DNA from: Undaria pinnatifida
Lineage: Eukaryota > Sar > Phaeophyceae > Laminariales > Alariaceae
NCBI GenBank assembly: GCA_012845835.1
Contig: JABAKD010000025.1
Location: 2,949,153-3,013,152, forward strand
DNA length: 64,000 nucleotides
Reading direction: 5' to 3'
Part shown: positions 13,301-27,900 of the stretch, piece by piece
Layout of the letters: the number at the start of each line of letters is the position of its first letter
Numbering within the stretch: position 1 is the stretch's first letter
Position numbers and translations under genes: made by a program
The notes under the pieces: model-generated
What the model was told of the DNA's origin: nothing
Databases searched by the model: none
Seen by the model: the letters and a program-made list of their open reading frames with translations, nothing else

Positions 13301-15687
13301 GTACGGTCACGGCAGTGTTTTGTTGTGCTACTGCCAGATCACTCGGTCGCATGCAATAACCCCCATAGCGCCTCAGACAATAACGCTGTATGTATCACTC
13401 CGCCATCTATTGATCACCCTAAAAACGCACGAGTTCTCGCGCTACCGATGTTTTTCACATTGAACTTCGGCGACAAGACCAATCGCTGGCATGCCGACCG
13501 ATTCCAGCCTCTAACGGAGCCCCGCGTTCCTTACCTGGTGCAGCACAAGCGCCGCGATGCAATTGCACGGGCTGAAGAATGACCAAAACTCAGGCATACA
13601 TTTACGGGATGCAAACACAACAAGGCGTACGTTGCAGTGATATGCTGGCGGTTAAAAAGACATTGGGCTGATCGTAAGCTTTGTCGAAAAATGCGGTCCT
13701 CCGGGGGAACAGCTGTGGTTCCGGACGTGTGACGCTTTCCGTGAGGCGTGTTTCGTAGGCCACGATTATACTGTAAACAGTATGCGTAGCTGCCGAGGAA
13801 AATACAAAATATACAAAAACGAACACTAGGAATGAAAATATGTGCATAATAGGTACAGTATGGCCAGCGCGGCAGAAGTGGTTCCCCGTTGTTTGAACAA
13901 TACTCTCATAATCAAAATTGAAACATTTTTCCAGTGGCCAACAGGTTGACAACGCTGAGGTTGCTTTGCCGCTACCACTCGTGGTCAAGCCGTTTTTTAT
14001 TGTGCCGGCTAGTGAGTCGGACGATCGTCAATCAAAGAAAGCCCGATCCCCGTCTTCTTAGCGTGTGTGATTGAAAATAATATTTTGCCTCCCCCATGTC
14101 CCCTCAATCCTGTTTGCGGTGCTTGTTTTTGTCGCTGACAATTTTCAGGCCGATACGGAGGAAAGCGGGGCGGCCATGTGTAACGCTTGGGCAAACCACG
14201 CCCTGTCGGCGTTCGAGGGCCTGCTGGATGTTTTTGTCTACCAGGGGAGCGGGGCTCTTCAAGAGCACGCTGGCGCCAGGTGAGCTTCCTTGCTCCGGAT
14301 AGATCATATCCACTTTTGATTACTGTACGAAATGTCCCCCTATAGTGTGGGTTGCCCGGTATAGTGCCTGTGAAGTCGTTCGGCACCGCTGGGAGCAACC
14401 ATTAGCGGCAATATGCGGAGCAGTGCCGGTTGCCGTTGTAGTGCCGGTATTTCCGTCTGGTACATACCGGCAGTATAGACGGGCCGCTCCTGCTGTACCT
14501 AGATAATTCGGGGTAAATACGAGTTTCGTAGTATCAGGGCGCAGAATGATTAGGTTATAGTGTGGACCGATATCGCCCTTGAAAAAATCCAGGGGGTTCA
14601 TACATTTCAAGGTTGGTTGTGTTTTGTAGGGTACTTACAAACCATACCCGAGGTATTTGCCCCGGGAAGTACCCTACAAGGAAGTTCTCTTTTTGAGGCG
14701 CCACAGCCGAGGTACGCTATGGTATGATCAGTTACAGAACAATAGACGTGAGTGCGGCTGTTGCCCCGGTCGACACTCGTTGAGGTTTCACGATTTATCG
14801 CCTCGGTGGTGGTTGTCGATAGCTCCTCAAGTTACGACGGATTGCCTCGGGGATGTTAGCACAGTGAGAACATGTCATGCAAGTTCGATGGGATCCTAAT
14901 CCTCCACTCCAAATCGAACTCCTCCTCCGAGGCCGTGTAGTTAGCTGGGTATTACCCGTACCTGGAACTTCTGTGAGTTCTGTAGGGCATTTATATCCGT
15001 ACCCGGAACTTCTGCAAGTTTTGTAGGGCATTCGTACCCGTGCCCGGAACTTCTGTAAGTTCTGTACGCCAGTTCCGCACATACCCGGGGTACGGGTACA
15101 GCTTTTTCATACCTGCCCGGAACTTCTGTAAGTTCTGTACACCCGTGCCACAATACCCGAAAGTTCCGGAAGTTATGTAAGACTGTCATACCCGTACCCG
15201 GAACTTCTGTGAGTTCTGTAGGACATGCATACCCGTACCCGGATCTTTTGTGAGTTTTGTACGCCCCATGCCACAATACGCGGGGTACGGGTACAGCACT
15301 TTTGTACCCGCCCGGAACTTCTGTGAGTTCTGTACGCCCGTGCCACAATACCCGGAACTTCTGTGAGGTCTGTAACTTTTCCATACCCGTACCCGAAATT
15401 TCTGGTAGTTCTGTAAGACTCCATACCCTTACCTGGAATCCACAAGCCCTACGGAAAATAACCTTGTAATATTTCCATCCTTTTCGTGTCGAGCAGCCAT
15501 GAAACATTCGGGGAAGAATATCGCTGTTTTTTTGGGTGGGGGCTATCGTAGAATCAGTCAACAGTAAAACGGGCGAGCGGAGTATCACGCAGCTTGCAAC
15601 GATGAATATCGATCCTTAAATTGATCGAACTCACGGTGGACGTATTTGAAACAACAACAAAAACAACGACAACGACAACAACAACAA

Positions 15688-15721
<34 letters not shown>

Positions 15722-18700
15722 CACAACAACGACAACGACAACGACAACGACAAAAACAAAAACAAAAACAAAAACAAAAAACAAAAACTCACGTTTATTT
15801 TTTGTGATCTGTTTTTGCCATTTGACAAAACCGGAGGGGCGAGGTTGACACAAAGTCTGCGTTCTGCAGATGGACGAAAACTGGTACACAAACGAAAGTG
15901 TATGGAGCTTAAGCTTTTTTTACCCGGATCCCCAGGAGGATCTGAAAAAAAAAAAAAAAGACAATATGCAGCATTGACGAGCTTCAACACAATCGCTCAT
16001 TAACTTTTTGTTTTTTTATCCTCTGGCGGATGGAAAAAAATTAAGCTTACACTCACCACACTTCCACGTATTTTCATACATGCTGCAGATGCGTCATTTT
16101 TTTATCTCGCTTGTATTCGTAATCCAGTGCTAGCTGGCGTATCCTTCGGTGCCCATGGTAACGACAGCGCGAGCTGTCCCTACCGGCGGCCACGGTCACT
16201 GCTACAGCGCATGAACGTTCCCAGAAAGTAGACGGGGAAACCCAATCCTATCTCTAGCTTCTAGTTTATGTTTGCCAGGCGGCGGGCTTTTTTGAGGATC
16301 ACGCTGACGCGAGGAAATGATTCCTCACGTCATATACACCACAACGCCTTTTCGTTATCAAGCAGATCGATTCCATTACTATTTAGGTGTTGCGCTAATT
16401 GCGAGTGGAAAAAAAGTCTGACGTTGGATCGATCTAACTCATGCCCCGTTGTGAATCCAATGATATCTCATCCATGAGTATGCTGATGTGCTGATTGGCT
16501 GAGGGCATTACGGACGGTTTCGGTTGATCGTGTCGCGTCGCTGATTGGGCAATATTGTGCCGCCAAGGTTTGCGGGCTCGACATGGCCCGTCTGATGGGA
16601 TGGTTGCTGTTTGCTATCTTGTTGGTGCTCTTTTGTCTTTTGAAACATTCCCCGCTGTGACGATGCTGATTGGCTGAATGCTATGCTGGGGGTGTCGGTT
16701 GCTCGTGTTCCGCCGCTGATTGGGCAATATTTGGACCGCCAGGGCTTGAGGATTCGACATGACCCGTCTGGTGGCGCGATTGATGTTCGGTTGACAATTG
16801 ATGTTTGCGATCTTGTTTTTGATGTATTGTATTTGAAACATCTCCCCGCTATGACGATGCTGATTGGCTGGATGCAATTCTAACGGTTTCGGTTGTTCGT
16901 GTTCCGCCGCTGTTTGGGCAATATTGTGCCGCCAGGGCTTGCAGGTTCGACATGGCCCGACTGGTGGAGCGGTTGCTGTTTGCTGTTGGAGAGGTGGTCG
17001 TCGTTGGTTTCACAGGAAAGGTCAGTGGGAAACCCCTGGGCCATTTTTGTTGCAGTAAGTTACAGTGGATGCCCCTCTATGGCGCCGGTTGCCGGCTATA
17101 CGAGTGTCTATGGAATCGTTTGGCACAGATGAAAACAAACAAAAGTGCCAGTATGCGGAGTGCCGGTTTCCTCTGTAGTGCCGGTGTTTACGGCTGGTGT
17201 TGCTGTTGGTGGTGTGTTGTTGCTGCTAATGTGTTGTTGTTGATGTTCTCACGTTCTCACGTTAACTCGCATAATCAAGTCCGTCGTCACAGGACAGAGT
17301 CCAGTCACTATGGAGTAGAAAATTGCCCAAGACAAATATATATATGAAGGTACTATAGAAGGACCACTACTGCTGATGGGTCGTTTGTTCCGGATCATGT
17401 TGTGCTCGATTCAATTTATGCCTTTCTGGCGCTTGGGCGGTAGGGGGGGGTGGTCGGCGGTGGCGGCTTCACGATGGAAAAACGCTACCAGGTACTTCGA
17501 AAGTATGTTTTTACAGCAACATGGCCGGTTATTGCGTGGATAGAATTTCGATCGGTTCGATTGAGGTATTTCTGATGTTTTACGCGGCTCTTGAACGACA
17601 AACCGAGAAAGTTAGCCATGCACTGACCGGAAGGAGTTCATAATAACGATCGGAGCAGATTTTAGTCGGTTCGATTCACGAGGCCGGTCCGGCGTTTCCT
17701 TTCCCGTTCTTAACGGAGAACCCCATGACATCAGCCAGTTGTCCCGTTAATTTGGCAGAAGCACGACTCTCGTGTTGGGACCTTGTGCGGTAATAGATGA
17801 ACTTTGCTCAAGCGTGTGGTCTTTCGAAATGAAGAAAAAATCAGGTGTTCGCCTTTCCCCCGCCAACCATATGTTGACCGGGGCTTTTCAAACCTCGCGG
17901 GTTGCGTCGGGTCGGATCGGGTCAGGTCACAGACCCATGGGGTTTGAAGAACCTCCTGACCCCGACAGACTCGACCCGACCCGACCCGTAATATTTGAAA
18001 ATCTCACGGTCGGGGTCCGACCCGTAAGATTTTGAAAACCTCCTGACCCGTGAAAAGCCCTGCTATTAGCAAATAGTTATTTTATATTATTGTATATATT
18101 GCCAAGTATTCATAGCCGCCAAGTCCAGCCAACTGACGGGCTTATGATTTTTACGTGACTTAACCTTTGACAGGAGGAGGCAGCGGGTCCGTCTGAGATC
18201 GAGGTGGCGGGTGGAAGCGGGGCGGGTTCGGTAATCGTCCGTCCTACCGCCTCGCCGCGTCTCATCAAGCTCGTGCAGGTGGGAGATTGGGGTGGGGGTG
18301 GGAGTGGGGGGGGGGCGTTTGTGTGCAGATGGTTTCATGCTGTGTTGTCGTGGTCGTGAACATTTGTTTCTATTGCGCGTACTGCTGGTGTATTGTCCCT
18401 CGTATTATAAATGGCTTGTTGCGCTGGTATCGCTTGTACATAGAACAAAATTGGTTGTTTTGCCAGTGTCGCGGTAGCATTTTTTTTTGTTTCCTACAAT
18501 ACGATTCAGGTACTGCTATAGGTATTTTTGCCTCTACGGCTGGCTAACTTGGTCGACCCATGGGATGGAATGCCCAAGTTGAAGTTGAGGGGAATGCTCA
18601 CGTTAAAGTTGAAGCGAGCGTTCATGTTGAAGCTGAGGGGTATACCGATGTTGAAGTTGACGCGAGTGCTCCTGTTGAAGTTGAAGCGAGTGTTCATGTT

Positions 18701-21683
18701 GAAGTTGAAGCGAGTGATCATGTTGAAGTTGAAACGAGTGTTTTATTGAAGTTTAAGGGGATGTTCGTTTTGAAGTTGAAGGGAGGGTTCGTGTTGAAGT
18801 TTAGTGGGTTGTTCGTTTTGAATTTGGAGGGAGTGTTCGTGTTGAAGTTGACGGGAAAAGCTGGCCGTCAAGCCCAGGAAACCCACATTACCCATCGCTT
18901 TCATGTAATTTACGCCGGTACTAATTTGTACGTGAACAGGTGTTGTTGCCTCCACGTCTGCCCTCGTCAGCTCATGGTGTGGAGGAAGGGGAACCAGCAC
19001 CCGCGACTCCTTCGGCGGTCAGAGCGCTCGCCTTCGTCACCCTTGGTCAGTCAGCCCGAAGCCTGTCGCCTTGCCTGTTCTTTTAATGTTCCATCCGTTC
19101 CTGGTTTGAACACCAGGTAAATCAGCCCGAACCCTGTTGTCCCGCCGAAGTTGTTTTGTCCTACCCGTTTGGCGGAGTGTTCCGAGAGGGAAGTGACATA
19201 GTGTAGAGGGTGTGATGGATTGGTCACAACTCAGATTCGCGTGTGCAATCATGCACACCTATTGTTGTTGTTGTTGTTGTTGTTGTTGCTGTTGTTGTTT
19301 GCTGTTGTTGTTTTTGCCATTCCGTGCAAGCAAGCTGTGCCTTGTTGACAATCATGTTGATATCGTTGTTGGCGTTTTGGGCAGGCAAATTATGCCTTCG
19401 GGACAAGGAGCTGGCAAAGAGCAGCGTGAACATTCTCGTGAGGGAGCTGGATACCGCCGTCGATCCCGCCGTGAGGAGCAATGCCCTCGTCGTACTGGGC
19501 GACCTCTGCGTCAGGTCAGGAGGGTTGTGTGTTCGTCACCCAGGTTTTTGGAGACAGACTTCTTGAAACCAGTGTGGTACATTATTCTGTGGTTGTGACA
19601 ATAATATCAAACCTCGTCATGTGTTATATTGACGCCGAACCGCCCCGCTGCGCTTCTGTGAGCCCCCATGGCCACGCTACGGCATTATTTATGTGAACTC
19701 CCGTGGTCGTATTGTGTCTATCCTTTTGTGAACCCTCATGGCTAATCTGATGGGTTCAAACCCTTACCGGAACACCCGTACCGCCACACCGCAATGATTG
19801 GTCTGCACGTGGAAGCTACGAGCTGGGCCAGCCAAAAGACGGACGATGTTTCCGAAAGCTCTACCACCACAGCTATTAAAGTTGGGGGACTTGAAAATTG
19901 GAAGCGCTGACCCTGACACAACATTGCACATGCACAACAAAAAAGTATTCGGAAAAAATTAAGTTTCATTTTTGTGGGCTCGATCTATCTCGCCGAGATA
20001 TCCAAGAAACTCAAAAGCACCAACTTTTTCACACTGAATTCGTGCAAAAATGATCGTTCCCGATCAAGGTGAAAATTGGCGTCGACAATGCTGAAGACTA
20101 CAAGAAAATTGATACCTTGTATCAGTTTCATTGCTCAATTGGACAACCGCCAAGAGATATTACCAAACTCGATTTTATATGTAGGTAAAGTGTTTTCGAC
20201 AAAAAATGGAGAAGATGGCGTTTCTGCGATTCCCCGCTCAATGTGATGGTTTTCGCTCTGAAATATTAACCTCGTATTTGGACCCCACGTGCAAACAAAC
20301 TGAAAGACGGCCTTTTTTCTTCTATTTTTAAGACAAGTTCTGGTCGCTTTTGTATGTTTTCGGATTATTATTTCGATCTAATCTCTCGGACTAAAAACAG
20401 AAAATAACATGGCCGGCTTCCAGTTTGTGGGTTGGTCCATGATCAACATCGTGTCCATACATCACACCGGAAAATGTAAAGCTGAGGGGGGCATGGCCAA
20501 TCTACTACCTCTCTGGCAGTTACTTGACTGGCCCAGCTCGTATGGCCGCCTGTGTTACAGTCAGCTAGCTCACGGCCCCAATCCCCTTATATCTATCTAT
20601 AAGAATTCTCCTGTGGTTTCCTAATTCGTAGCAAAATTGCTGTCGTTCTGCGAACCCCCATGACCAAGTTACCTTTCGTCCTTCTGCGAATCCCATGGCC
20701 GTGTTCGGCGGTTACAAACGTGTTCCCGTGAATGGGTACACCGCAATGTTAGACCGGCTCGCGGGGGCTAGGGCCGCCTGTCTTGTAGCCAGCAAACTCA
20801 CAGCCCGAACAGCAACGTAACCAAGGATGGACTAACCCGCCTGCTGTCCTACGGCCGCATTTGGCGGTTACCAACGGTTACACTCGAACAGGTACACCGC
20901 AATCGCGGACCGGCACGTGGAAGCTGCGGCTGCCTGCCTTATTGCCGACCAACTTACAGCCCTAACAATAGCAACCGAGGATTGACTAACCCGCCTGCTG
21001 TCCTTCGGCCACATCTGGCGGTCACAAACGGTTACACTCGAACAGGTACACCGCAATGGTGGACCGGCACGTGGGAGCTATGGCGGCCTGCCTCCAGGAT
21101 TCGCATGCCCTGGTCAGGAGACACGCCATCCTGCTCATTAGCCAGCTCCTTCTGCAGGTATCCCGCCGCGATCTGTACATGGCATACATACCTTGACTGA
21201 ACAATAGGGCAGTAGGTGTATTGCAGTAGGTTGGTGCTACTATGCTGGGCAGTAATTAATGCATATTGCGCAAAAAATGTTGGTATTAATAGTGTGTTGT
21301 ATTACGGGTTAATGAGGCCAGCAGACCGCGGTTTGACTAGTTGACTGACTGCCCCCTTACACTGAAACCAGTTGTATCGGGCCTAGGAGGCCTTGACTCC
21401 CCCCAAAAAGCGCTTTCCTACCGTCAGTAACGGCATAACGCCTCCGTCGACTATAGGTGGAGCTTGGATGCGACTTGGGATTTCGAGCATATAGTACAAG
21501 GAGCACGTATTGAGAAGGTGGTAGCAAAAACAAATCGAAGACTGTATGTAAAGCGTGGGAAGTAGGCATAGAAGGGATTTTTACTTGGTGCACAGGTTTG
21601 CTTTCCTTTCCGAGGTTTTCTTGTTTTGAAAATGTTATGAGTAAGCAACGTTGAAGCTCATGCTGCATGGCACGCACAGTAAT

Positions 21684-21716
<33 letters not shown>

Positions 21717-21761
21717 AACAACGGCAACAACAACAACGACAACAACAACAACGACGACAAC

Positions 21762-21825
<64 letters not shown>

Positions 21826-21855
21826 GCAGCAGCAACAACAACGACAACAACAACG

Positions 21856-21927
<72 letters not shown>

Positions 21928-24900
21928 CAACAACAATACATGAATTAATAATTATTTCACACCCACACGCTGCCCATATGTTCGCATTGTGCACGGCCAT
22001 ATCTGTTGCGACAGCTTCATTAAGCCATTCCGTACACTTACTTGAAGGTATTGTTATGTGGAATATTTTCGTGTCACATAGCATGGTTAAAATTAATCGC
22101 TCCTGCTTCAAAACCAACGCGCCTTCCGTGTGGTGTGATATGATATGATGTGCAGGACTATGTGAAGTGGAGGGGTCTGCTGTTGTTCCGTTTTCTGGCG
22201 ACGCTAGTGGACTCTGACGCCTCGGTGCGAAACCTCGGGGCGTTTACTCTCACGCGCCCGCTCATCGCTAAGGTGAGAGCTGTTTTTCTACGGCGATACA
22301 GATAATAATAACACCATGGCAACAGAAAGAAGATGCAATGATAAAAGCGATAGCGACATTTCTTTTTTATGGTGATGGTGATAGCGATAAGGAAGGGTGA
22401 TAGTGTAGTAGTTAGTACTGGCGATAGCCCCAGCGACAAGTGATGGGCATAGCGATACTTTGTAAGTGGTTGCAATTGCGATAACGTTAGGAGATGACCA
22501 CGGCGATTAGTGACGGCGGTAGTGACAGCAATAATCATAGTTATGATAGCGAAACGACAAGTGGTGGATTGGCGGTTGCGATATGTGACGAAGATAAGAG
22601 GTTGTAAGTGATGACGATAAGCGGTCGCCATAAACGATGGAGATAAGCGGTAGCGATATGCGAAAGCGGTCCCAATGCGCGGTACCGATAAGCGGTCCCG
22701 ATGTATGGTGGCGATATACACGCGGTGGTGATACACGGTGGCGACGGCGATAAGCGATAGCGATAAGTGATAGCGACAAGCGATAGCGATAAGCGATAGC
22801 GATAAGCGATAGCGATAAGCGATAGCGATAAGCGATAGCGATAGCGATAAGCGATAGCGATAGCGATAGCGATAAGCGATAGCGATAGCGATAAGCGATA
22901 GCGATAAGCGATAGCGATAAGCGATAGCGATAAGCGATAGCGATAAGCGATAGCGATAAGCGATAGCGATAAGCGATAGCGATAAGCGATAGCGATAAGC
23001 GATAGCGATAAGCGATAAGCGATAGCGATAAGCGATAGCGATAAGCGATAGCGATAAGCGATAGCGATAGCGATAGCGATAGCGATAGCGATAAGCGATA
23101 AGCGATAAGCGATAAGCGATAAGCGATAAGCGATACGCGACAAGCGATACGCGATACGCGATAGCGACAGCGATAACCATAACCGATAGCTGTAGGCGAT
23201 AAGCGCTACGCGAAAGCGAAAGCAATACATGATGGTGGTTAGTGATCTGCGGGGGTGGGGGGGGGGGGTAGTAAGGTATACCTGGTATTACTTTGTAGGG
23301 TACCCGGGTACGTGTCCAACTAAGCACAACCACTGTAACGCATGCCTCTCTTGATATTTATTTCTGCGACGATGATCCCTTGTTTCTCGCATTGGCTTCC
23401 CTCCCCCCACCCCCCGCAGACTCCCGGACTGTTCGCGCAAAATTTTGTGGAAACCTTGTTCGTGCTGAACGATTATTCCGAGCACCCGTGCTATGCAGCG
23501 GCGGCGGCGGGGCGGGCTGATGCGGGGGGAGGAGTCACCATGGAAGGCATTCATCTCGGGGGGGCTGGATCGGAACAGGTGCGCACAGCGTAACCAAGGG
23601 ACGAAGCATCTTATTTTTTATTACAAGGGTGTGTTCCGTACGGGTCCGGTACCGGTATTGAAGGTGTACCGAACTTACCAAAGTGTCCGGCACCGGTACG
23701 AAAGTATGTACCGGTACCGGCGGTACCGGTATTGGTGTCATACCGAACTTGCCAAAGTTTCCGGTATTTCCGGTACCCGTATTGATGTCGTACCGAACTT
23801 ACCGAAGTGTCCGGTACCGATATTTATGTCGTACCGAACATACCGAAGTTTCCGGTACCGATATTGATGTCGTACCGAACTTACCGAAGTTTCCGGTACC
23901 GGTATTGATGTCGTACCGAATTTACCGAAGCGTCCGGTACCGGTACGAAAGTCTGTACCGGTACCGGTACCAGTACTGGCACACACTTGAATACATATAC
24001 CGGCAGTACCGGCGGTATATACCGCCGGTAAGGTACCGACGCACACTTGCCCTTAGGTACATATACTGGACATAAACTGGCGGTACATGTACAGAGCAAA
24101 TCCTGTATTGGCCGGGGGTACCCGCTGAGGTATGTTATTGAAGTGAGCTAAAGTTGGTTATTATGTTTTCAATATGTTTATCTTGTTTGATCTGTGTCTT
24201 GATATATATGCTGTTCAAAAGGTAAGACCTTTGGGATTATCAGCAGGGCGCCGCCTTCTCATCGATCGTTTCGACGTACACGCCAATCGAGTACATAAAC
24301 GAGGCTTCACGCGTCCCTTCCCCCCGAAAACCGGCCAGCACCGGGAAACCATCGACGGCTTTGATCGTCTCCGCCGGCAACTCGTACAAATCTCCCGTGA
24401 GCGAGTTGTACACAGGAGCGGGCAAAACCACCGGCACGGCTTTATTTTCCGCGTCCACGTCGATAGCTCCTGTCGCTGGCGCTGGTGTGCGTGGGAGCTG
24501 GCCAAGATGACCCGCCGCCCAAAGCGGTGGCATCACTGCTGGAGGCCACCTCATTCTGGGAAGTTGCGTCGTTGCTCATGCGTGCTCAGCGTCTCGGTGT
24601 ACAGAGCGTACTGGAAGATGCTTGGGGACCAGGGTGTATGTGGCTTGGAATGCTGCCCGGAGCCAAAGCTCCAAAGGATGACGTCACAATGTGGTGGAAT
24701 CGGGTTGATATCGTGCCAAACGTACCGGAGTGTCCGGTACCGGGCTGATGTTGTGCCGATATTACCGAAGTGTCCGGTACCGGCATCGATATTGTACCGA
24801 TACCGGTACCGGCTCCGTAAATATGTGCATACCGGTACCGGCGGTACCGGTATTGATGTACCGAACTTACCGAAGTGTCCGGTGCCAGTATTGATGTCGT

Positions 24901-27900
24901 ACCGAACTTACCGAAGTTTCCGGTACCGGTATTGATGTCGTACCGAACTTAGCGAAGTTTCCGGTATCGGTATTGATAGCGTACCGAATTTACCGAAATG
25001 TCCGGTACCGGTATTGACGGTGTACCGAACTTACCGTAGTGTCCGGTACCGGTGATACCGGCGGTATATACCGCCGGTTCGCCTCGGTACGTACCGTACC
25101 GAACACAGCCTTGTTTGGTTATATTTTATTTGCCTGGTTGTTGTCGATGGTGTTCTCGCGTTACAAGTACCTGCTCGCCGTAACCAAGTTCTTGGTCACA
25201 AGCCGGGCTTTAATCACCCTCGAGTGAAAGAGTACCCAAGGAAAACATTAATCAAACCAAAAGTGACCCACGCGCCATAAGCAAGTCGTATCGTACATCA
25301 GGCTAAAAGTGTTAAATCGATAGACAAACTGACTCCCATGTCGAAGCTCATTGGTTTGCACAACGGTTTCACCTCGTCTCGTCCTGTCTTGCCTTGTCTT
25401 GTCTTATCTGTGTCTTGGCCTGTCATCATTCTTGCCGTCCGACACCTCGAGTATAATCAGCTTCAATGTCGCGTTCTGTGTCTTATTGTCCAGTCTTATC
25501 TTGGCTTGTCTTGTCTCGTCTTGTCTTGTCTTGTCTTTCTTGTCTTGTCTTGCTTGTCTTGTCTTGTCCTGTCTTGCCTTGTCTTATCATCGTGTTTGCC
25601 GCCCGGCACTCTGCAGCATGGTAACCTTCAGGGTCTCGTCCTGTGCCTTGTTGTCTTGTCTCATCGTCATTCCATATATATCCGACAGTGCGCAGCTAAA
25701 TAAGCTTCAAGGTGGCGTCCTGTGTCCTCTTGTATTGTCTTATCGTGATGTTCACGGTCCGACAATGTTCAGCATTATACATGTTGACGTCGTACTACCT
25801 AAGACTATAATCTATAAGAATCTCCAGACAGACTTAGAAGACTAACCCTATCCTGTATTTTCTCGTACTTCTCTCCATGTCGATCGTTCACAATAATGCC
25901 CAGAAAAAACAGACAACCCATCGTGTCTCGTCTTAAGTCGTCTTTTTTTCTCTTGTCGTCTCGTCCCAACGAAAATATAGCAACGCAAGCGGATGTCCGT
26001 GTACTCCACCATGCTGGAGCACATGTCCGACGAGCACAAGATTACCGTCACGGCAAAACTAGCGCAGGAGGTCCTTTCCGCGGCGATCGATGGCGGTCTC
26101 CCATTGGCTGCTAGTTCCGCCGCTTCTAACACGACCCCCGGTGGTAATTCCGCCGCGTTTTCGAGCCACAACAAGAGGAATAGGGGCCGGGCTGCGGCGG
26201 GTATGGACGCACGACAGAAGGCATCTGCTGTTGTAAAGGATGCTCTGACGGTTATGGCTTCCCCGGGCATCAGGGTGGGGGCTAGGCGGGGGGGCGCCGA
26301 CGGAGATTTCGATGATGGAGTGGGTAAGGCTAACATATGGATTGGTTGGTTTGGTTGTTTTTCGTTTGATTTGGAGGTCCAGGTTTGGTTGGGTTGCGTT
26401 GCGTGGAGATGGGTATTTTTTTTCTTCTGTCTGGTTTGTGTAGTTTGCTTTGGTTAAGGTCGTTCTTAACGAACACAAAAAATGTCGGGGACCGTGACGC
26501 AAAAACACTTGACATTTTTGTCACGAATCGTGGCATTTGTCACGCAGCAATCCGGATTTTGGATATAGCTTTGAAACTTCCTACAGTAGTTGACGGATGT
26601 CTGGGTTTTCGGAGTAAAATGACGCGATTTGCTTTTCGTTTTGGAAACCGTGACATTTCCGAGTGTTACTATGTCAGGAATCGTGTTTTTTTTTGTCATT
26701 CAGTAGGAACGACCCGTAGTTGGTTGGTGTGCGTTGCTGCTGTAGGTGTTGATGGTGGGATGAAGTCGTGACGGGGGAGATTTCAGTGGGAGAGCGGGTA
26801 AGAGTAACTTTCGGTTGTTGGATGGGGTGGTTTTGGTTGGGGTGATTGGGTTATATTTGTTGGTTGGTCGGGTCGGGGTGGTTGGTTTCGGGACTGCTTG
26901 GTTTCGGTATTTTGTTTGGTTTGCTTGGTTTGGCTTGTTTTGCTTGATTGCATTGGTAGTTGGATGGCTGTTTTTTTTTGTTTGGTTTGGTTTGGGTCTT
27001 GGTTTGGCTTGGTTTGGCTTGTTTTGCTTGATTGCATTGGTTAGTTGGATGGCTTTTTTTTTGTTTGGTTTGGTTTGGTTTGGGTTTTTGGTTTTGCTTG
27101 GTTGATTTGGTTTTCATCAGTTGGGTTTGTCGCTGTGTTTTTGCTTGTTTGTGTCTTTCCTTCCCCCCCCAAAATAACGAACTGTTAATATCCCTTGACG
27201 TCCTCCATCTCTTGGCCTTTTGGTGCTGTTTATTCGCGTGTGTGGACTTTTACGGTTTCAGACGACATGGGGTCGCAACAGTCCGGGACGGTTGAGCTGG
27301 CGGCGGCGAAGAGCAAGCTGCTCACCAAGGTGGGTGGAAGTTTCCGATTTTGTTTTGGGTGTGTTAAGTGCAATGCCCCCGCGCTGCTTCGTGCTGGAAT
27401 AAGATGGGATAACGTGGTCAAGAAAATGTGGAAGGATTCAGGGGGAGACCAAGAAGAGGTACTGTCTTTAGAGAAGTTTGGCGGGTACAAGACAGAAGTA
27501 AGAGAAATAATAGAATAAAGGGGAAGGGTGGCGCTAAGAAATATGGTGAAAGGGGAGAAGCACTTAGAGATGTACGGGGGGTTGAGGGAAGATATTGGAA
27601 TGAAAACGTACCTGCGCTGCCCAATGGACTACGCGAAAAAGCTGAAGCTGCGATTTCGTGTAGGGGACCAGGACCTACCAGAAAGAAGAAAAAGATATAC
27701 CAACCAGTAGTCGGGAGGAGGACGTGGCTACAAATATGTACCCGTGTGGCACAACAATAGAGAGTAAGACTCACATAGTAGGAGAATGTAAAGTATACAA
27801 GGAGGAGCGGGATGCGTTAGAGGAGATGAGGAAATTAGACGAATGTGACATGGAAGAGTTTGGTATACGAGAGAGTAGCGAGAAAACGATCGCTATCCTA

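Noticed and set aside
18560-19120. VEVEAS repeat frame that could look like a structural protein
   Set aside because: A 30-bp minisatellite in an intron; its end overlaps NCAPD3 exon 16 in another frame.
21357-22148. Long frames of poly-Val, poly-Leu, poly-Asn, poly-Thr and poly-Cys
   Set aside because: They are six-frame readings of the AAC microsatellite inside an NCAPD3 intron.
22158-23333. 391-residue minus-strand frame with SLSLIAIAYR repeats
   Set aside because: A direct reading of the GCGATA satellite; it also runs antisense across NCAPD3 exon 19.
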